A DNA stretch of 64,000 nt. Source: Streptomyces albofaciens JCM 4342 (GTDB lineage: Bacteria > Actinomycetota > Actinomycetes > Streptomycetales > Streptomycetaceae). The DNA is taken from assembly GCF_008634025.1 (NCBI RefSeq), contig NZ_PDCM01000001.1:614501-678500 (forward strand). The letters run 5' to 3'. The notes beneath the pieces are model-generated. The model was not told the DNA's origin. It worked only from the letters and a program-made list of their open reading frames with translations, and searched no databases. This document shows, piece by piece, positions 15,281 to 24,790 of this stretch (positions within the stretch are counted from its first letter, which is position 1; every line of letters begins with the position of its first letter). The position numbers and the translations under genes were made by a program.

Positions 15281-16534
15281 TCAGCCGCAGTTGCCGTCCG
15301 CCGCCTTTCCGGCGAAGCGTTCCGCCAGCCAGTTGGCGGCCGGTACCGCGCCCGCTATCGCGCCGATGACATGCTCACCCAACGGGATCGTGGTCCACCG
15401 CACGTCGGCGCCCTTGGCGCACCAGTCCGCGCGCAACTGCTTGCCGACGCCGTACGGGATCAGCTCGTCGAGCGTGCCGTGATAGAGGAACACCGGCGCG
15501 TCCGGCCTGCGCGTACCGAGGTCCGACTCGTGCAGCCGCCGCTGCCAGTCGGCCTCGTCCAGCGGGTTCTTGACGGTCACGTCGGAGATCTTCTTGAAGA
15601 GGCCCGCGACGGTGTTGATCGCCACGCAGTTCCGCTTCATGAAGTCGACGTAGTGCCGTCCCTTGGCGTTGAGGTACTTCGCCAGGTCCAGTTCGGGGAA
15701 GGCGGTGTCCTGGCCGACCGCGGCCATCAGGATCAGGCCCGCGCCCACGTTGCCGTTGTTGAAGTCGGCGACCTTGAGCAGGTCCGCCGGGACCCCGCCG
15801 GTCGCGGTGCCCTTGACCTTCAGCTCGGGCGCGTACGTACCGTGCAGCTCGGCCGCCCAGCCCGACGCCTGGCCGCCCTGCGAATAGCCCATGATCCCGA
15901 CCGGGGAGTCCGCGGTGACGCCCGCCCGCACGGCACCGGGCAGCCGCTGCGCGGCGCGGGCCGCGTCCAGTACGGCCTGACCCTCGGCCCGGCCGACGGT
16001 GTACGTGTGGTCGCCGGGCGTGCCCAGGCCCTCGTAGTCGGTCACGGCCACCGCCCAGCCGCGCGCCGTGAGCTGCTGGATGAGGTTGGCCTCGACGGTG
16101 GTGCCCTTGGGGAAGCCGGCCGAGGGCGCGCACGCGTCGGCGAGGCCGACCGTGCCGACGGCGTACGTGACCAGGGGGCGCGGCCCGGTGCGCCCGTCGT
16201 CCGGGACGATGACCGTGCCGGAGACGACGTTCGGGGTGCCCTTGGCGGTGGTCGACCGGTACTCCATGTGCCAGGCGCGGGTGCGGGTCGGCTGGCCGGG
16301 GAGGGGGTGGAAGGAGGTGGGGGAGTACTTCACGATGTCGCCGGGGCGTGTGGCCGCTTGTGTGGCCGCCGGGGCCGACTGGGAGGTGGGCTGGAGGGCG
16401 GACTTCGGAGCGGACTGCGGAGCGGCGGCGGCGTTCGTGAGGCCGAGCGTGAGGGTGAGCGCCGTGGCGGCGGTGACGGCGGTGGTGCGCAGCGCGCGGG
16501 ACGCACGCCGGTCATGGGGGGTGTGGTGCACCAT
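15281..16534 (-). CDS. Secreted lipase (LIP/secretory-lipase family alpha/beta hydrolase)
   Basis: A 417-residue protein. Residues 1-38 form a signal peptide with RRASRALR, a hydrophobic Ala/Thr/Leu core and AAAA before APQS. The mature domain has DYEGLGTPGDHTYTVGR, the nucleophile motif GYSQGG, the catalytic acid in YHGTLDELIP and His in PLGEHV, as in secretory lipases related to Candida LIP enzymes. It should hydrolyse extracellular triglycerides or esters. The ATG at 16534 has GGGAGA 5-6 nt upstream. It ends convergent to the synthetase. Confidence 0.85.
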   Translation of the reverse strand: MVHHTPHDRRASRALRTTAVTAATALTLTLGLTNAAAAPQSAPKSALQPTSQSAPAATQAATRPGDIVKYSPTSFHPLPGQPTRTRAWHMEYRSTTAKGTPNVVSGTVIVPDDGRTGPRPLVTYAVGTVGLADACAPSAGFPKGTTVEANLIQQLTARGWAVAVTDYEGLGTPGDHTYTVGRAEGQAVLDAARAAQRLPGAVRAGVTADSPVGIMGYSQGGQASGWAAELHGTYAPELKVKGTATGGVPADLLKVADFNNGNVGAGLILMAAVGQDTAFPELDLAKYLNAKGRHYVDFMKRNCVAINTVAGLFKKISDVTVKNPLDEADWQRRLHESDLGTRRPDAPVFLYHGTLDELIPYGVGKQLRADWCAKGADVRWTTIPLGEHVIGAIAGAVPAANWLAERFAGKAADGNCG

Positions 16535-16586
16535 GCGGCTCTCCCAACGGTCCGGAGGACGGGATAGTTGGGGTGACCGTAGTGAC

Positions 16587-17894
16587 TCACGGGTAAGTAC
16601 GGCGCTGACCAGGACGCTCAGCTTTGCTGACCCGGGAGGGCAGGGGTGCCGGGCCGGCTTGGGTGTGTGGGAGGGCAGGGGCGTGTGGGAGGGCAGGGGT
16701 GTGGGGGTTGGCAGGGGTGTGCGGGAGGGCTTGGGGGCGTGGGTGCAGCCGGTACGCGCCGGGGGTGGTCCCCGTCCAGCGCCGGAACGCCCGGTGGAAC
16801 GCGGTGTCCTCGGAGAAGCCCAGCCGCGCCGCCAGCGCGGCGATCGGCTCCCGGCCCGCCGCCAGCGCGCTGATCGCCGCGTCCCGGCGCACCGCGTCCT
16901 TCAGGCGCTGGTACGAGGTTCCCTCCGCCTGGAGCCGGCGGCGCAGCGTCGCCGGGCTCACCGCCAGCCGCGCCGCGACCTCGGCCGCCTCCGGCAGCCG
17001 CGCCGGGCCGGGGCTGCGCAGGGCCGGCGCGAGCGCGCGGCGCACCCGCTCGGTGAAGGTCGTGCCGTACTCCCGCCGGCTCAGCAGGTCGGCGGGTGCC
17101 CGCCGCAGCATCGCCGCCAGCGCGGCCTCGTCCTGTACGACCGGCGCGGCCAGCCAGCGGGCGTCGAAGACCGCCGCGGTGCGCGGTGCGCCGAAGCGGA
17201 CCGCGCAGTCGAAAAGCAGCTCGTACTCGTGGGCGTGCGCGGGGGCCGGGTGGGTGAAGTGCACGTCGGACAGCGGAATGCGGCGGCCGATGAGCCAGCT
17301 GGACAGCCGGTGCCAGATGATCATCACGGACTCGGCGAGGAAGGTGCCCTCGGGGTACGGGCGCAGGTCGCTGCGGAGGGAGAATTCGGCGGGGTGGGGG
17401 TTGTCTCGGGTGCCTCGGTTGCCTCCAGTGCCTCCAGTGCCTCCGATGCCTCGGGTGGCTCGGGTGCCTCTGGTACCTGGGGTGTCCCAGGCGCTCTGGT
17501 CGTTCCCGCGGCCCCGGTCGGTGTCGGACGCGTCGCCGTCCCGGGACACCGTCACCGCCATCTCGGGCCCGCCGGGAAACAGCCCGTAGAACCGTACGGC
17601 CCGCTCCAGCGCCGTACCGAGATCCGGGCAGCCCACGCAGGCGAGGCCCATCATCGCGAACGTGCCCCGGCGGCTGGGCCGTGGCCCGAGGCCCAGGAAC
17701 TCGTCGTCCGTGGCCCGCTGCAACTCGTTGACCAGCCGGGCGAACCGTTCCGCCGCCACCCGCGCCCGCTCGTCCCCGAGCAGCAACGGCGATATCCCCG
17801 CGGCCTGCAACAGCGGCACGGTGTCCAGCCCCGCCCGCCGCGCCCCGCCGAGGACGGCCCGCACATGGTGCACCGCGATGGTCGGCCCGGTCAT
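16587..17894 (-). CDS. AraC-family transcriptional regulator
   Basis: A 435-residue protein. Residues about 20-220 form the arabinose-binding-like N-terminal domain (GISPLLLGDERARVAAERFA, LGLGPRPSRRGTFAMMGL); the C-terminal HTH has LAVSPATLRRRLQAEGTSYQ and IAALAARLGFSEDTAFHRAF ending RWTGTTPGAYR. This matches OruR/ArgR-like AraC regulators that act on lipid or amino-acid catabolism. Two low-complexity tracts, one Gly/Thr/Arg in the N-terminal domain and one Pro/His after the HTH, come from short DNA repeats. It is transcribed towards the secreted lipase, a plausible target. Confidence 0.87.
   Translation of the reverse strand: MTGPTIAVHHVRAVLGGARRAGLDTVPLLQAAGISPLLLGDERARVAAERFARLVNELQRATDDEFLGLGPRPSRRGTFAMMGLACVGCPDLGTALERAVRFYGLFPGGPEMAVTVSRDGDASDTDRGRGNDQSAWDTPGTRGTRATRGIGGTGGTGGNRGTRDNPHPAEFSLRSDLRPYPEGTFLAESVMIIWHRLSSWLIGRRIPLSDVHFTHPAPAHAHEYELLFDCAVRFGAPRTAAVFDARWLAAPVVQDEAALAAMLRRAPADLLSRREYGTTFTERVRRALAPALRSPGPARLPEAAEVAARLAVSPATLRRRLQAEGTSYQRLKDAVRRDAAISALAAGREPIAALAARLGFSEDTAFHRAFRRWTGTTPGAYRLHPRPQALPHTPANPHTPALPHAPALPHTQAGPAPLPSRVSKAERPGQRRTYP
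17400..17480. repeat. Nine 9-bp tandem repeats within the AraC gene
   Basis: Units such as GGTGCCTCG, GTTGCCTCC and AGTGCCTCC repeat nine times, encoding a Gly/Thr/Arg tract on the minus strand without breaking frame. Confidence 0.8.
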
Positions 17895-17947
17895 GGCACA
17901 GCACGGTAGCCGCAGGGGGCGGAGAGGTCAGGAGGTCCGAACCGGAA

Positions 17948-17975
17948 GAATCCAGCCCGTCCGGCGTTTGAGGAC
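17948..17975. repeat. Dispersed Streptomyces intergenic motif
   Basis: AATCCAGCCCGTCCGGCGTT followed by TGAGGAC matches, from memory, a motif seen very often between Streptomyces genes. The rest of the 252-bp gap (17895-18146) holds the terminator described next and no gene. Confidence 0.5.
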
Positions 17976-18063
17976 AAGCGGGCCGGAGGCCGCGGCCGGT
18001 CCCGCCGATTCCGCGCGGGCGCACACCGTGAATCGGCCAAACCCGGCGGCGAGCGAAAAGGCA

Positions 18064-18102
18064 GGAGCCCCGTCCCCTTCCGAAAGGAAGAGGCGGGGCT
18101 CC
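18064..18102 (-). terminator. Terminator of the cold-shock gene
   Basis: GGAGCCCCGTCCCCTTCC, a GAAA loop and GGAAGAGGCGGGGCTCC form a long GC hairpin 45 bp past the stop of the minus-strand cold-shock gene. Confidence 0.85.
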
Positions 18103-18146
18103 TTGGGTACTGCTAAGTCGAACCGCGATCGGTCGGTCCGGGCAAC

Positions 18147-18350
18147 TTAGGCCGGCGTGACGTTCTCCGCCTGCGGGCCCTTCGGGCCCTGCGTGACGTC
18201 GAAGGTCACCTGCTGGTTCTCCTCCAGGGAGCGGAAACCAGAGGCGTTGATCGCAGAGTAGTGAACGAAGACATCCGGGCCGCCGCCGTCCTGGGCGATG
18301 AAGCCGAAGCCCTTTTCAGCGTTGAACCACTTCACGGTTCCGGTAGCCAT
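18147..18350 (-). CDS. CspA-type cold-shock protein
   Basis: A 67-residue single OB-fold protein: [20 protein letters not shown] contains RNP1 (KGFGFI), and DVFVHYSAI contains RNP2. It ends in [10 protein letters not shown]. It binds single-stranded RNA or DNA as an RNA chaperone. The ATG at 18350 has AAGGAGGG 4-5 nt upstream; the longer frame starting at 18395 is leader. The gene has its own terminator and a leader of about 125 nt carrying a terminator-like hairpin. Confidence 0.95.
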   Translation of the reverse strand: MATGTVKWFNAEKGFGFIAQDGGGPDVFVHYSAINASGFRSLEENQQVTFDVTQGPKGPQAENVTPA

Positions 18351-18414
18351 AAGCCCTCCTTGGGCCAAAGGGTTGCCCTGCTCCAGAACCTGCAAGAAGT
18401 CTGAAAACTACAAA

Positions 18415-18443
18415 AGCCTGCGGCGTCACATGCTCCGCAGGCT
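18415..18443 (-). promoter_or_regulatory. Terminator-like hairpin in cold-shock 5' leader
   Basis: In the minus-strand transcript AGCCTGCGG pairs with CCGCAGGCT (9 bp, 11-nt loop) and is followed directly by TTTTGTAGTTTT. This is an intrinsic-terminator layout 65 nt before the start codon, so attenuation or a temperature-sensitive fold is possible. Confidence 0.55.
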
Positions 18444-18480
18444 CTGTACTGCAAGGGAAACCAAACTGCAACTTGCGCTG

Positions 18481-18486
18481 AGCGTA
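18481..18486 (-). promoter_or_regulatory. Probable -10 of the cold-shock gene
   Basis: TACGCT on the minus strand. It predicts a start near 18474 and a leader of about 125 nt. Confidence 0.4.
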
Positions 18487-18598
18487 GCACGGGGCGGTTG
18501 TAGGGCGGAAGAGCCAAAGATCACGTTTACCCGCGCGGAGGAGCGGTCCGAGAGGGGCCACAGGAGGCCCCGCCGCATCGTTCGACCCGTACCGGGTC

Positions 18599-19510
<912 letters not shown>

Positions 19511-20080
19511 GGGCCCATTCCGGCGGCGAATTCCGTGAGTGCGCCAGATACGGGTGCGTCAGGTGCGTCGGGTATGGGTATGCGGTCGGCATATCGACGC
19601 GACGACATATCGACCCCATAGAGGCGGCATACCGGAGGCGCGTGGAAGTCGTACGGGGGGCGTACGGAATCCGCATGGAATCCGCATGGAAGCCGCTAAG
19701 AAGTCGTGCGACGGGACGGTGGGAAGTGGCCCGGGTGGCCATCATGAAGTCGCCGGGCGGTCACCGGGAAGTCGCCGGGAAGCCGTGCGGAATTCACCGG
19801 GGCCGTCGAAAGGGCCGGAAAGGTCCGCGCGGAAACACTGGGAGCCCCGGAATCCCGGGGAGTCCCGAGGGGCCCTCGGGCAGGGTCCCGGGAAAGGGCC
19901 GACGATCCCGTACGGGCATCTCCTGGGCCGTAGAAGGCCCGCCGGGAAAGTCGGTAAAGCGTACGAATCGGTGGGTCGCGTCAATCGGCCGACCATGCGA
20001 ACCGATAGGCCGTACGGCACGTTCCGCGGCACGTTCCGCGGCGCGCGCCAGTGTGTCGCGCCACGCCACGTCGCGTCACC
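19511..20080. other. 570-bp gap without a supportable gene
   Basis: This stretch shows no frame with family-like sequence. It holds short repeats: CGACATATCGAC near 19590-19615, a doubled GGAATCCGCATGGAA near 19666-19690, several GGGAAGTCGCCGGG copies near 19750-19785, and GCACGTTCCGCG twice near 20030. Its composition is less codon-structured than the flanks. It may hold a decayed gene or only intergenic repeats. Confidence 0.5.
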
Positions 20081-21403
20081 TCAGGGTGCGGGCGTCGGGC
20101 CCGGTATCACCTTGCTGATCCATTCCATGGTTCCGTCGTCCATCCCCCGGACGTACCCCCTGGCGTTGTGGCCGCCGCCTTCGATCACCTGGAGGCGGGT
20201 CTTGATCGGCCCCTTGCCGTATTTCTTCATGAACGCTTCCAGCTTGGCCCGGCCGCCCTCCTTGGTGCCGATCTGGAAGGCGAGGTGCACGTCCGGCGCA
20301 CCGGGGCGTGCGATCAGGCTCTTGGCCAGCTGCTCGGGGTCGTTGGCCCGCATCTCCTGCTCGTGGCCGCGCCACAGCGGCGAGTCCGGCCGGAGGTCGG
20401 GGCCGCTGGCGATCACGGCCTTGAAGCGGTCGGGGTGCTGGAGCACCTGCTTGAGGCCGACGAAGGCGCCGGACGACGAGCCCATGAAGGCCCAGCCGTC
20501 CCGCGAGGTGAAGGTGCGGAAGTTGGCCTTGACCAGGTCGGGGACGTCGTCGGACATCCAGGTGCCCATCTTCGGCTGCCCCGGGATGTCGCTGCCGTCG
20601 TAATAGTTCTTGTTGTCCGCGTTCAGGACCGGCATGACGACGATGAACGGCTTGCTCTTGCCCGACTTCGACCATTCGCTGATGCTGCTCTGTAGCTTCA
20701 GGTCGGTTCCCATCCAGTAGTTGACCGGGTAGCCGGGGCCGCCGGGCAGCGCGATGAGGACCGGGAAGGCGCTCTTGGCGTACTTCTCCTCGTAGTACTC
20801 CTTGGGGGCCCAGACCCAGACCTTGCCCGTGAAGCCGGACTTCTTGCCGTGCAGCGTGGTCACGCCGATCTTGGTGCCGTCGTCCAGCGTGTTCGCCGTC
20901 GTGAACTCCGCGCGCGGGCCGGAGGGCATCCGCACCCGGGGATCGGCCGTACCGGAGGGCCCGCCCTTTCCGGCGCCGCCCGAGGTGCCGCCGTCCGGGC
21001 CGGGCCGGTCGAAGGACATCGGGTCGCCGTTGTCGGAGAAGACGTCGAAGGCGTTCAGTACGGGGACGGCGGCCAGGCCGAGGACGACGACGGCCGCGCC
21101 GATCCACAGGAACCGCTTGCGCCGCCCGGCGCGGGTCCGCAGCCGCGGCCGGGTACGGCGGTCGGAGTGACCGGGGCGGTCGCGGTGGTCGCGGTGGTCG
21201 CGGCGGTCGGAACGGTCAGGGCCTTCGGGCCCCGGCCCGTGCTGGGCGGAACCGTACGGGGGCTGCTGCCCGGAGCCGTACTGGGGACCGTACGAGGGCT
21301 GCTGCCCGGAACCGTAGGAACCGTACGAGGGCGGCTCGGCGGAGCCGTACGGGGGCTGCTGCCCGGGACCGTACGGGGGCTGCTGCCCGGAATGGTGCGG
21401 CAC
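20081..21403 (-). CDS. Membrane-anchored esterase, Antigen 85/esterase D-like
   Basis: A 440-residue protein. Residues 1-75 are a Gln/Pro/Tyr/Gly repeat tail (QQPPYGS type) plus an Asp/Arg/His stretch; residues about 97-116 are a transmembrane helix (FLWIGAAVVVLGLAAVPVLN), so the C-terminal domain is outside. That domain is an esterase-family alpha/beta hydrolase: FPVLIALPGGPGYPVNYWMG, nucleophile GSSSGAF, and a late His in GGGHNARG. Mycolyltransferases and acyl esterases share this fold. GTG start at 21403 with GGAG 8 nt upstream. It is divergent from a receptor kinase. Confidence 0.8.
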   Translation of the reverse strand: MPHHSGQQPPYGPGQQPPYGSAEPPSYGSYGSGQQPSYGPQYGSGQQPPYGSAQHGPGPEGPDRSDRRDHRDHRDRPGHSDRRTRPRLRTRAGRRKRFLWIGAAVVVLGLAAVPVLNAFDVFSDNGDPMSFDRPGPDGGTSGGAGKGGPSGTADPRVRMPSGPRAEFTTANTLDDGTKIGVTTLHGKKSGFTGKVWVWAPKEYYEEKYAKSAFPVLIALPGGPGYPVNYWMGTDLKLQSSISEWSKSGKSKPFIVVMPVLNADNKNYYDGSDIPGQPKMGTWMSDDVPDLVKANFRTFTSRDGWAFMGSSSGAFVGLKQVLQHPDRFKAVIASGPDLRPDSPLWRGHEQEMRANDPEQLAKSLIARPGAPDVHLAFQIGTKEGGRAKLEAFMKKYGKGPIKTRLQVIEGGGHNARGYVRGMDDGTMEWISKVIPGPTPAP

Positions 21404-21571
21404 GGAGGTACTCCGGTCGGTGCGCTGCCCCGCAGGACAAGTCGGACTGTTGCTGGCGTTCCACCTCTTTGGAGGCGAAAGGCGCTGTGCAGGTTCACCG
21501 GACCCGGCATGACCTGGGTCATAGGCTCATAGGCTGGTGGGCGATCCGGGCCGGCAGGGGGAGGCGGGGCG

Positions 21572-23458
21572 ATGGAGCCGCTGGGGGCGGACGATCCGCG
21601 CGTCATCGGCGCGTACCGGCTGCTGGGCCGGCTCGGCGCCGGCGGCATGGGCCGGGTCTACCTGGGCCGCAGCGCGGGCGGCCGGACCGTCGCGGTGAAG
21701 TCCGTGCACGCGCGGCTCGCCGCCGACGAGCAGTTCCGGGCCCGCTTCCGGCGCGAGGTGGAGGCCGCGCGCCGGGTCGGCGGCGCCTGGACCGCGCCCG
21801 TACTGGACGCCGACCCGGACGCCCCCGTCCCCTGGGTGGCCACCGGTTACGTCGCCGGGCCCTCGCTCACCCGGGCCGTCGAGGACTTCGGCCCGCTGGA
21901 CGAACCCGCGGTACGGACGCTGGGCGCCGGACTGGCCGCGGCGCTGACCGCCGTACACACCCACGGCCTGGTGCACCGCGACGTCAAGCCGTCCAACGTC
22001 ATGCTCACCCTCGACGGCCCGCTGCTGATCGACTTCGGTATCGCCCGCGCCATGGACGGCGGCGGCGCGCTCACCGCCACCGGCGTCTCGGTCGGCTCGC
22101 CCGGCTACATGGCGCCCGAGCAGATCCTCGGCCGCGACGTCACCGGCGCCTGCGACGTGTTCTCGCTCGGCGCGGTACTGGCCTACGCGGCCACCGGCGC
22201 CGGCCCGTTCACCGCGGACAGCTCGGCGGCCCTGCTCTACAAGGTCGTCCACGAGGACCCCGACCTCGGCCCCGCCCTCACCGGTGAACTGCGCGAGGTG
22301 ACCGCGGCCTGCCTGGCGAAGCGCGCCGAGGACCGGCCCGAGCCGGGGGAGATCGCGCGACGGCTGGGCCCGGCGTCAGAGGAGGGCGGCGCCCCGGGGC
22401 GCGGCGGCTGGCTGCCGGCGCCGGTGGTTGAACGGGTGGGGCGGCAGGTGGTGGAGCTGCTGGATCTGGATGCGGGCGCCGGTGAGGCGGCGGGGGGCTT
22501 CGGGCCGCCGGACCCCTCGTACGGGGAGTCTGCCCCCTCGTACGGCGCGTCGGTCCCGTCGTACGGGGCGCCGGACCGCGCGTACGGGTCATCGGACCGC
22601 GCGTACGGCGACTCCGTTGCCCCCGCACAGAGCGCGCCCGAGGCGCCCTCCCACGGCGCGCCCTCCGGCCTCGTCCCCTTCGATGCCGCGGCCGACGCCC
22701 CGGCCCCCACTCCGACCACCACCTCGGCGCCCCAGCCCCACTCCCAGCCCCACTCCCAACGCCACTCCCAGTCCCAGCCCCACCCCCACCCCTCCTGGCC
22801 GACGGCCGGTGCCCCCACGCAGCCGCCGGTGCCACCGTCACCACCGCCGCCGCCCTCCGCCCCCAAGGAGCGCCGCCTCACCTTCACCGGCTCCCTCGGC
22901 GACGGTGCCGGCAGGCCCGGCCGTCGCAGGCTGAGCTGCACACTCGTGCTCTCCGTGGCCGGTGCGCTGGCCGCGGCGACGACCGCCGCGTTCGTCTTCC
23001 AGCTGCTGCCGTGGCAGGGCGGTGACGCGGGCGGCAAGGACGCGGCCGCGAAGCCGCCCGGCAGTGGGCAGTCCACGGCGCCCGGGGACGCCCGGCCCGA
23101 CGCGTCGGCCGTCGCCAGGCCGTTCCTCGGCACCTGGACCGGCACGGTCATCACCCGTCACAACCTCCCCAACGGCACCATCACCAGCACCATCACCCCC
23201 GGCACCAAGGGCGACTACGTCGTCCACACCACGTACGACTTCCTGATCGCCCGGTGCGAGGCCAAGGCGAAGCTGGTATCCGCCACCGCCACCACGCTGA
23301 CCCTCAAGGAGCGCACGGACGGCAAGCCTGGACCCGGCTGTACGGGGGCCGAGGCGGCCGTCACGTACACGCTCGGCAAGGACGGCACGCTCGCCTTCGC
23401 CTCCGACGACGAGGCGGGCGGCCGCCCCCACGCGTCCCTGAAGAAGGCCGGGGGCTGA
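21572..23458 (+). CDS. Receptor-type Ser/Thr protein kinase (PASTA-less)
   Basis: A 628-residue Hanks-type kinase. The kinase domain (residues ~15-270) has the Gly loop GRLGAGGMGRVYLG, the ATP-anchoring Lys in VAVKSV, HRDVKPSNVML, DFGIARAMDG and GSPGYMAPEQ. A long Pro/Ser/His/Gln linker follows, then a transmembrane helix (LVLSVAGALAAATTAAFVFQ) near residue 460 and an extracellular domain of about 150 residues (RPFLGTWTGTVITRHNLPNG) that looks like a small beta-barrel sensor, not PASTA. The ATG at 21572 has GGGGGAGG upstream. Its signal and targets are unknown; the divergent esterase is a neighbour candidate. Confidence 0.9.
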   Translation: MEPLGADDPRVIGAYRLLGRLGAGGMGRVYLGRSAGGRTVAVKSVHARLAADEQFRARFRREVEAARRVGGAWTAPVLDADPDAPVPWVATGYVAGPSLTRAVEDFGPLDEPAVRTLGAGLAAALTAVHTHGLVHRDVKPSNVMLTLDGPLLIDFGIARAMDGGGALTATGVSVGSPGYMAPEQILGRDVTGACDVFSLGAVLAYAATGAGPFTADSSAALLYKVVHEDPDLGPALTGELREVTAACLAKRAEDRPEPGEIARRLGPASEEGGAPGRGGWLPAPVVERVGRQVVELLDLDAGAGEAAGGFGPPDPSYGESAPSYGASVPSYGAPDRAYGSSDRAYGDSVAPAQSAPEAPSHGAPSGLVPFDAAADAPAPTPTTTSAPQPHSQPHSQRHSQSQPHPHPSWPTAGAPTQPPVPPSPPPPPSAPKERRLTFTGSLGDGAGRPGRRRLSCTLVLSVAGALAAATTAAFVFQLLPWQGGDAGGKDAAAKPPGSGQSTAPGDARPDASAVARPFLGTWTGTVITRHNLPNGTITSTITPGTKGDYVVHTTYDFLIARCEAKAKLVSATATTLTLKERTDGKPGPGCTGAEAAVTYTLGKDGTLAFASDDEAGGRPHASLKKAGG

Positions 23459-23557
23459 CACCCGCGCCCGACCGGTCCGCGCCGCCCGCCGCGGGGGCTG
23501 TCGGACCGCTGGCGTACGCTGGTTCGGTCGTTATGCCCGCCTCCGAAGGGACGCCCG

Positions 23558-24757
23558 GTGACCGAGAACGCCGACCTTCAGTCCGTACTCGACCGTGCCG
23601 CGGAGGGCGGGCGGATCACGCCCGAGGAGGCGCTCGACCTGTACCGCTCCGCGCCGCTGCACGCGCTGGGCGCCGCCGCGGACGCCGTGCGCCGCCGCCG
23701 CTACGCGGGTACGGAGCACATCGCGACGTACATCATCGAGCGCAACATCAACTACACCAACGTGTGCGTGACGGCCTGCAAGTTCTGCGCGTTCTACGCC
23801 GCGCCCAAGGACACCGCCAAGGGCTGGACCCGCGACCTCGACGACATCCTGCGCCGCTGCGCGGAGACCGTCGAGCTGGGCGGCACCCAGATCATGTTCC
23901 AGGGCGGCCACCACCCGGACTACGGCGTCGAGTACTACGAAGAGCACTTCTCCGCGATCAAGAAGGCGTTCCCCCAGCTGGTCATCCACTCCCTCGGCGC
24001 CTCCGAGGTCGAGCACATGGCCCGCATCTCCAAGACCACCGTCGAGGACGCCATCCGCCGGATCCACGCCGCGGGCCTGGACTCCTTCGCGGGCGCCGGC
24101 GCCGAGCTGCTGCCGGAGCGCCCGCGCAAGGCCATCGCCCCGCTGAAGGAGTCCGGCGAGCGCTGGCTGGAGATCATGGAGACGGCGCACCGGCTCGGCG
24201 TCGAGTCCACCTCCACGATGCTCATGGGTACGGGCGAGACCAACGCCGAGCGCATCGAGCACCTGCGCATGATCCGTGACGTGCAGGACCGTACGGGCGG
24301 CTTCCGCGCCTTCATCCCGTACACGTACCAGCCCGAGAACAACCACCTCAAGGGCCGCACCCAGGCGACGATCTTCGAGTACCTGCGGATGATCGCGATC
24401 GCCCGGATCTTCCTGGACAACGTCGCCCACATCCAGGGCTCCTGGCTCACCACCGGCAAGGAGATCGGCCAGCTGTCGCTGCACTACGGCGCGGACGACC
24501 TCGGCTCGATCATGCTGGAGGAGAACGTGGTCTCCTCGGCCGGCGCCAAGCACCGCTCCAACCGCCAGGAGATCATCGAGCTGATCCGCAAGGCGGGCCG
24601 CGTCCCGGCGCAGCGCGCCACCACGTACGAGCACCTGGTCGTGCACGACGACCCGGCGAACGACCCGGTCGACGAGCGGGTGGCCTCGCACATCTCGTCC
24701 ACGGCGATCGAGGGCGGCACGGCGCACCCCGAGCTGAAGCTCGTCGAGGCCAACTGA
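23558..24757 (+). CDS. mqnC: MqnC, cyclic dehypoxanthinyl futalosine synthase (radical SAM)
   Basis: A 399-residue radical SAM enzyme. The cluster motif CVTACKFC is near residue 69, then AFYAAPKD. LGGTQIMFQGGHHPDYGVEY, DSFAGAGAELLPERPR and FRAFIPYTYQPENNHL are characteristic of MqnC. It cyclises dehypoxanthinyl futalosine to the spiro compound that MqnD then cleaves. The GTG at 23558 has AAGGGA 6-7 nt upstream. A TACGCT hexamer at about 23515 could be its -10. MqnB and MqnD are not in the window. Confidence 0.93.
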   Translation: MTENADLQSVLDRAAEGGRITPEEALDLYRSAPLHALGAAADAVRRRRYAGTEHIATYIIERNINYTNVCVTACKFCAFYAAPKDTAKGWTRDLDDILRRCAETVELGGTQIMFQGGHHPDYGVEYYEEHFSAIKKAFPQLVIHSLGASEVEHMARISKTTVEDAIRRIHAAGLDSFAGAGAELLPERPRKAIAPLKESGERWLEIMETAHRLGVESTSTMLMGTGETNAERIEHLRMIRDVQDRTGGFRAFIPYTYQPENNHLKGRTQATIFEYLRMIAIARIFLDNVAHIQGSWLTTGKEIGQLSLHYGADDLGSIMLEENVVSSAGAKHRSNRQEIIELIRKAGRVPAQRATTYEHLVVHDDPANDPVDERVASHISSTAIEGGTAHPELKLVEAN

Positions 24758-24790
24758 GCACGGCCCTCCGGCCCGCCCTGTGAGCCCCTC

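Noticed and set aside
19539..20603. 354-residue plus-strand frame in the gap after mqnA
   Set aside because: It crosses into the antisense of the esterase gene and has no protein-like features.
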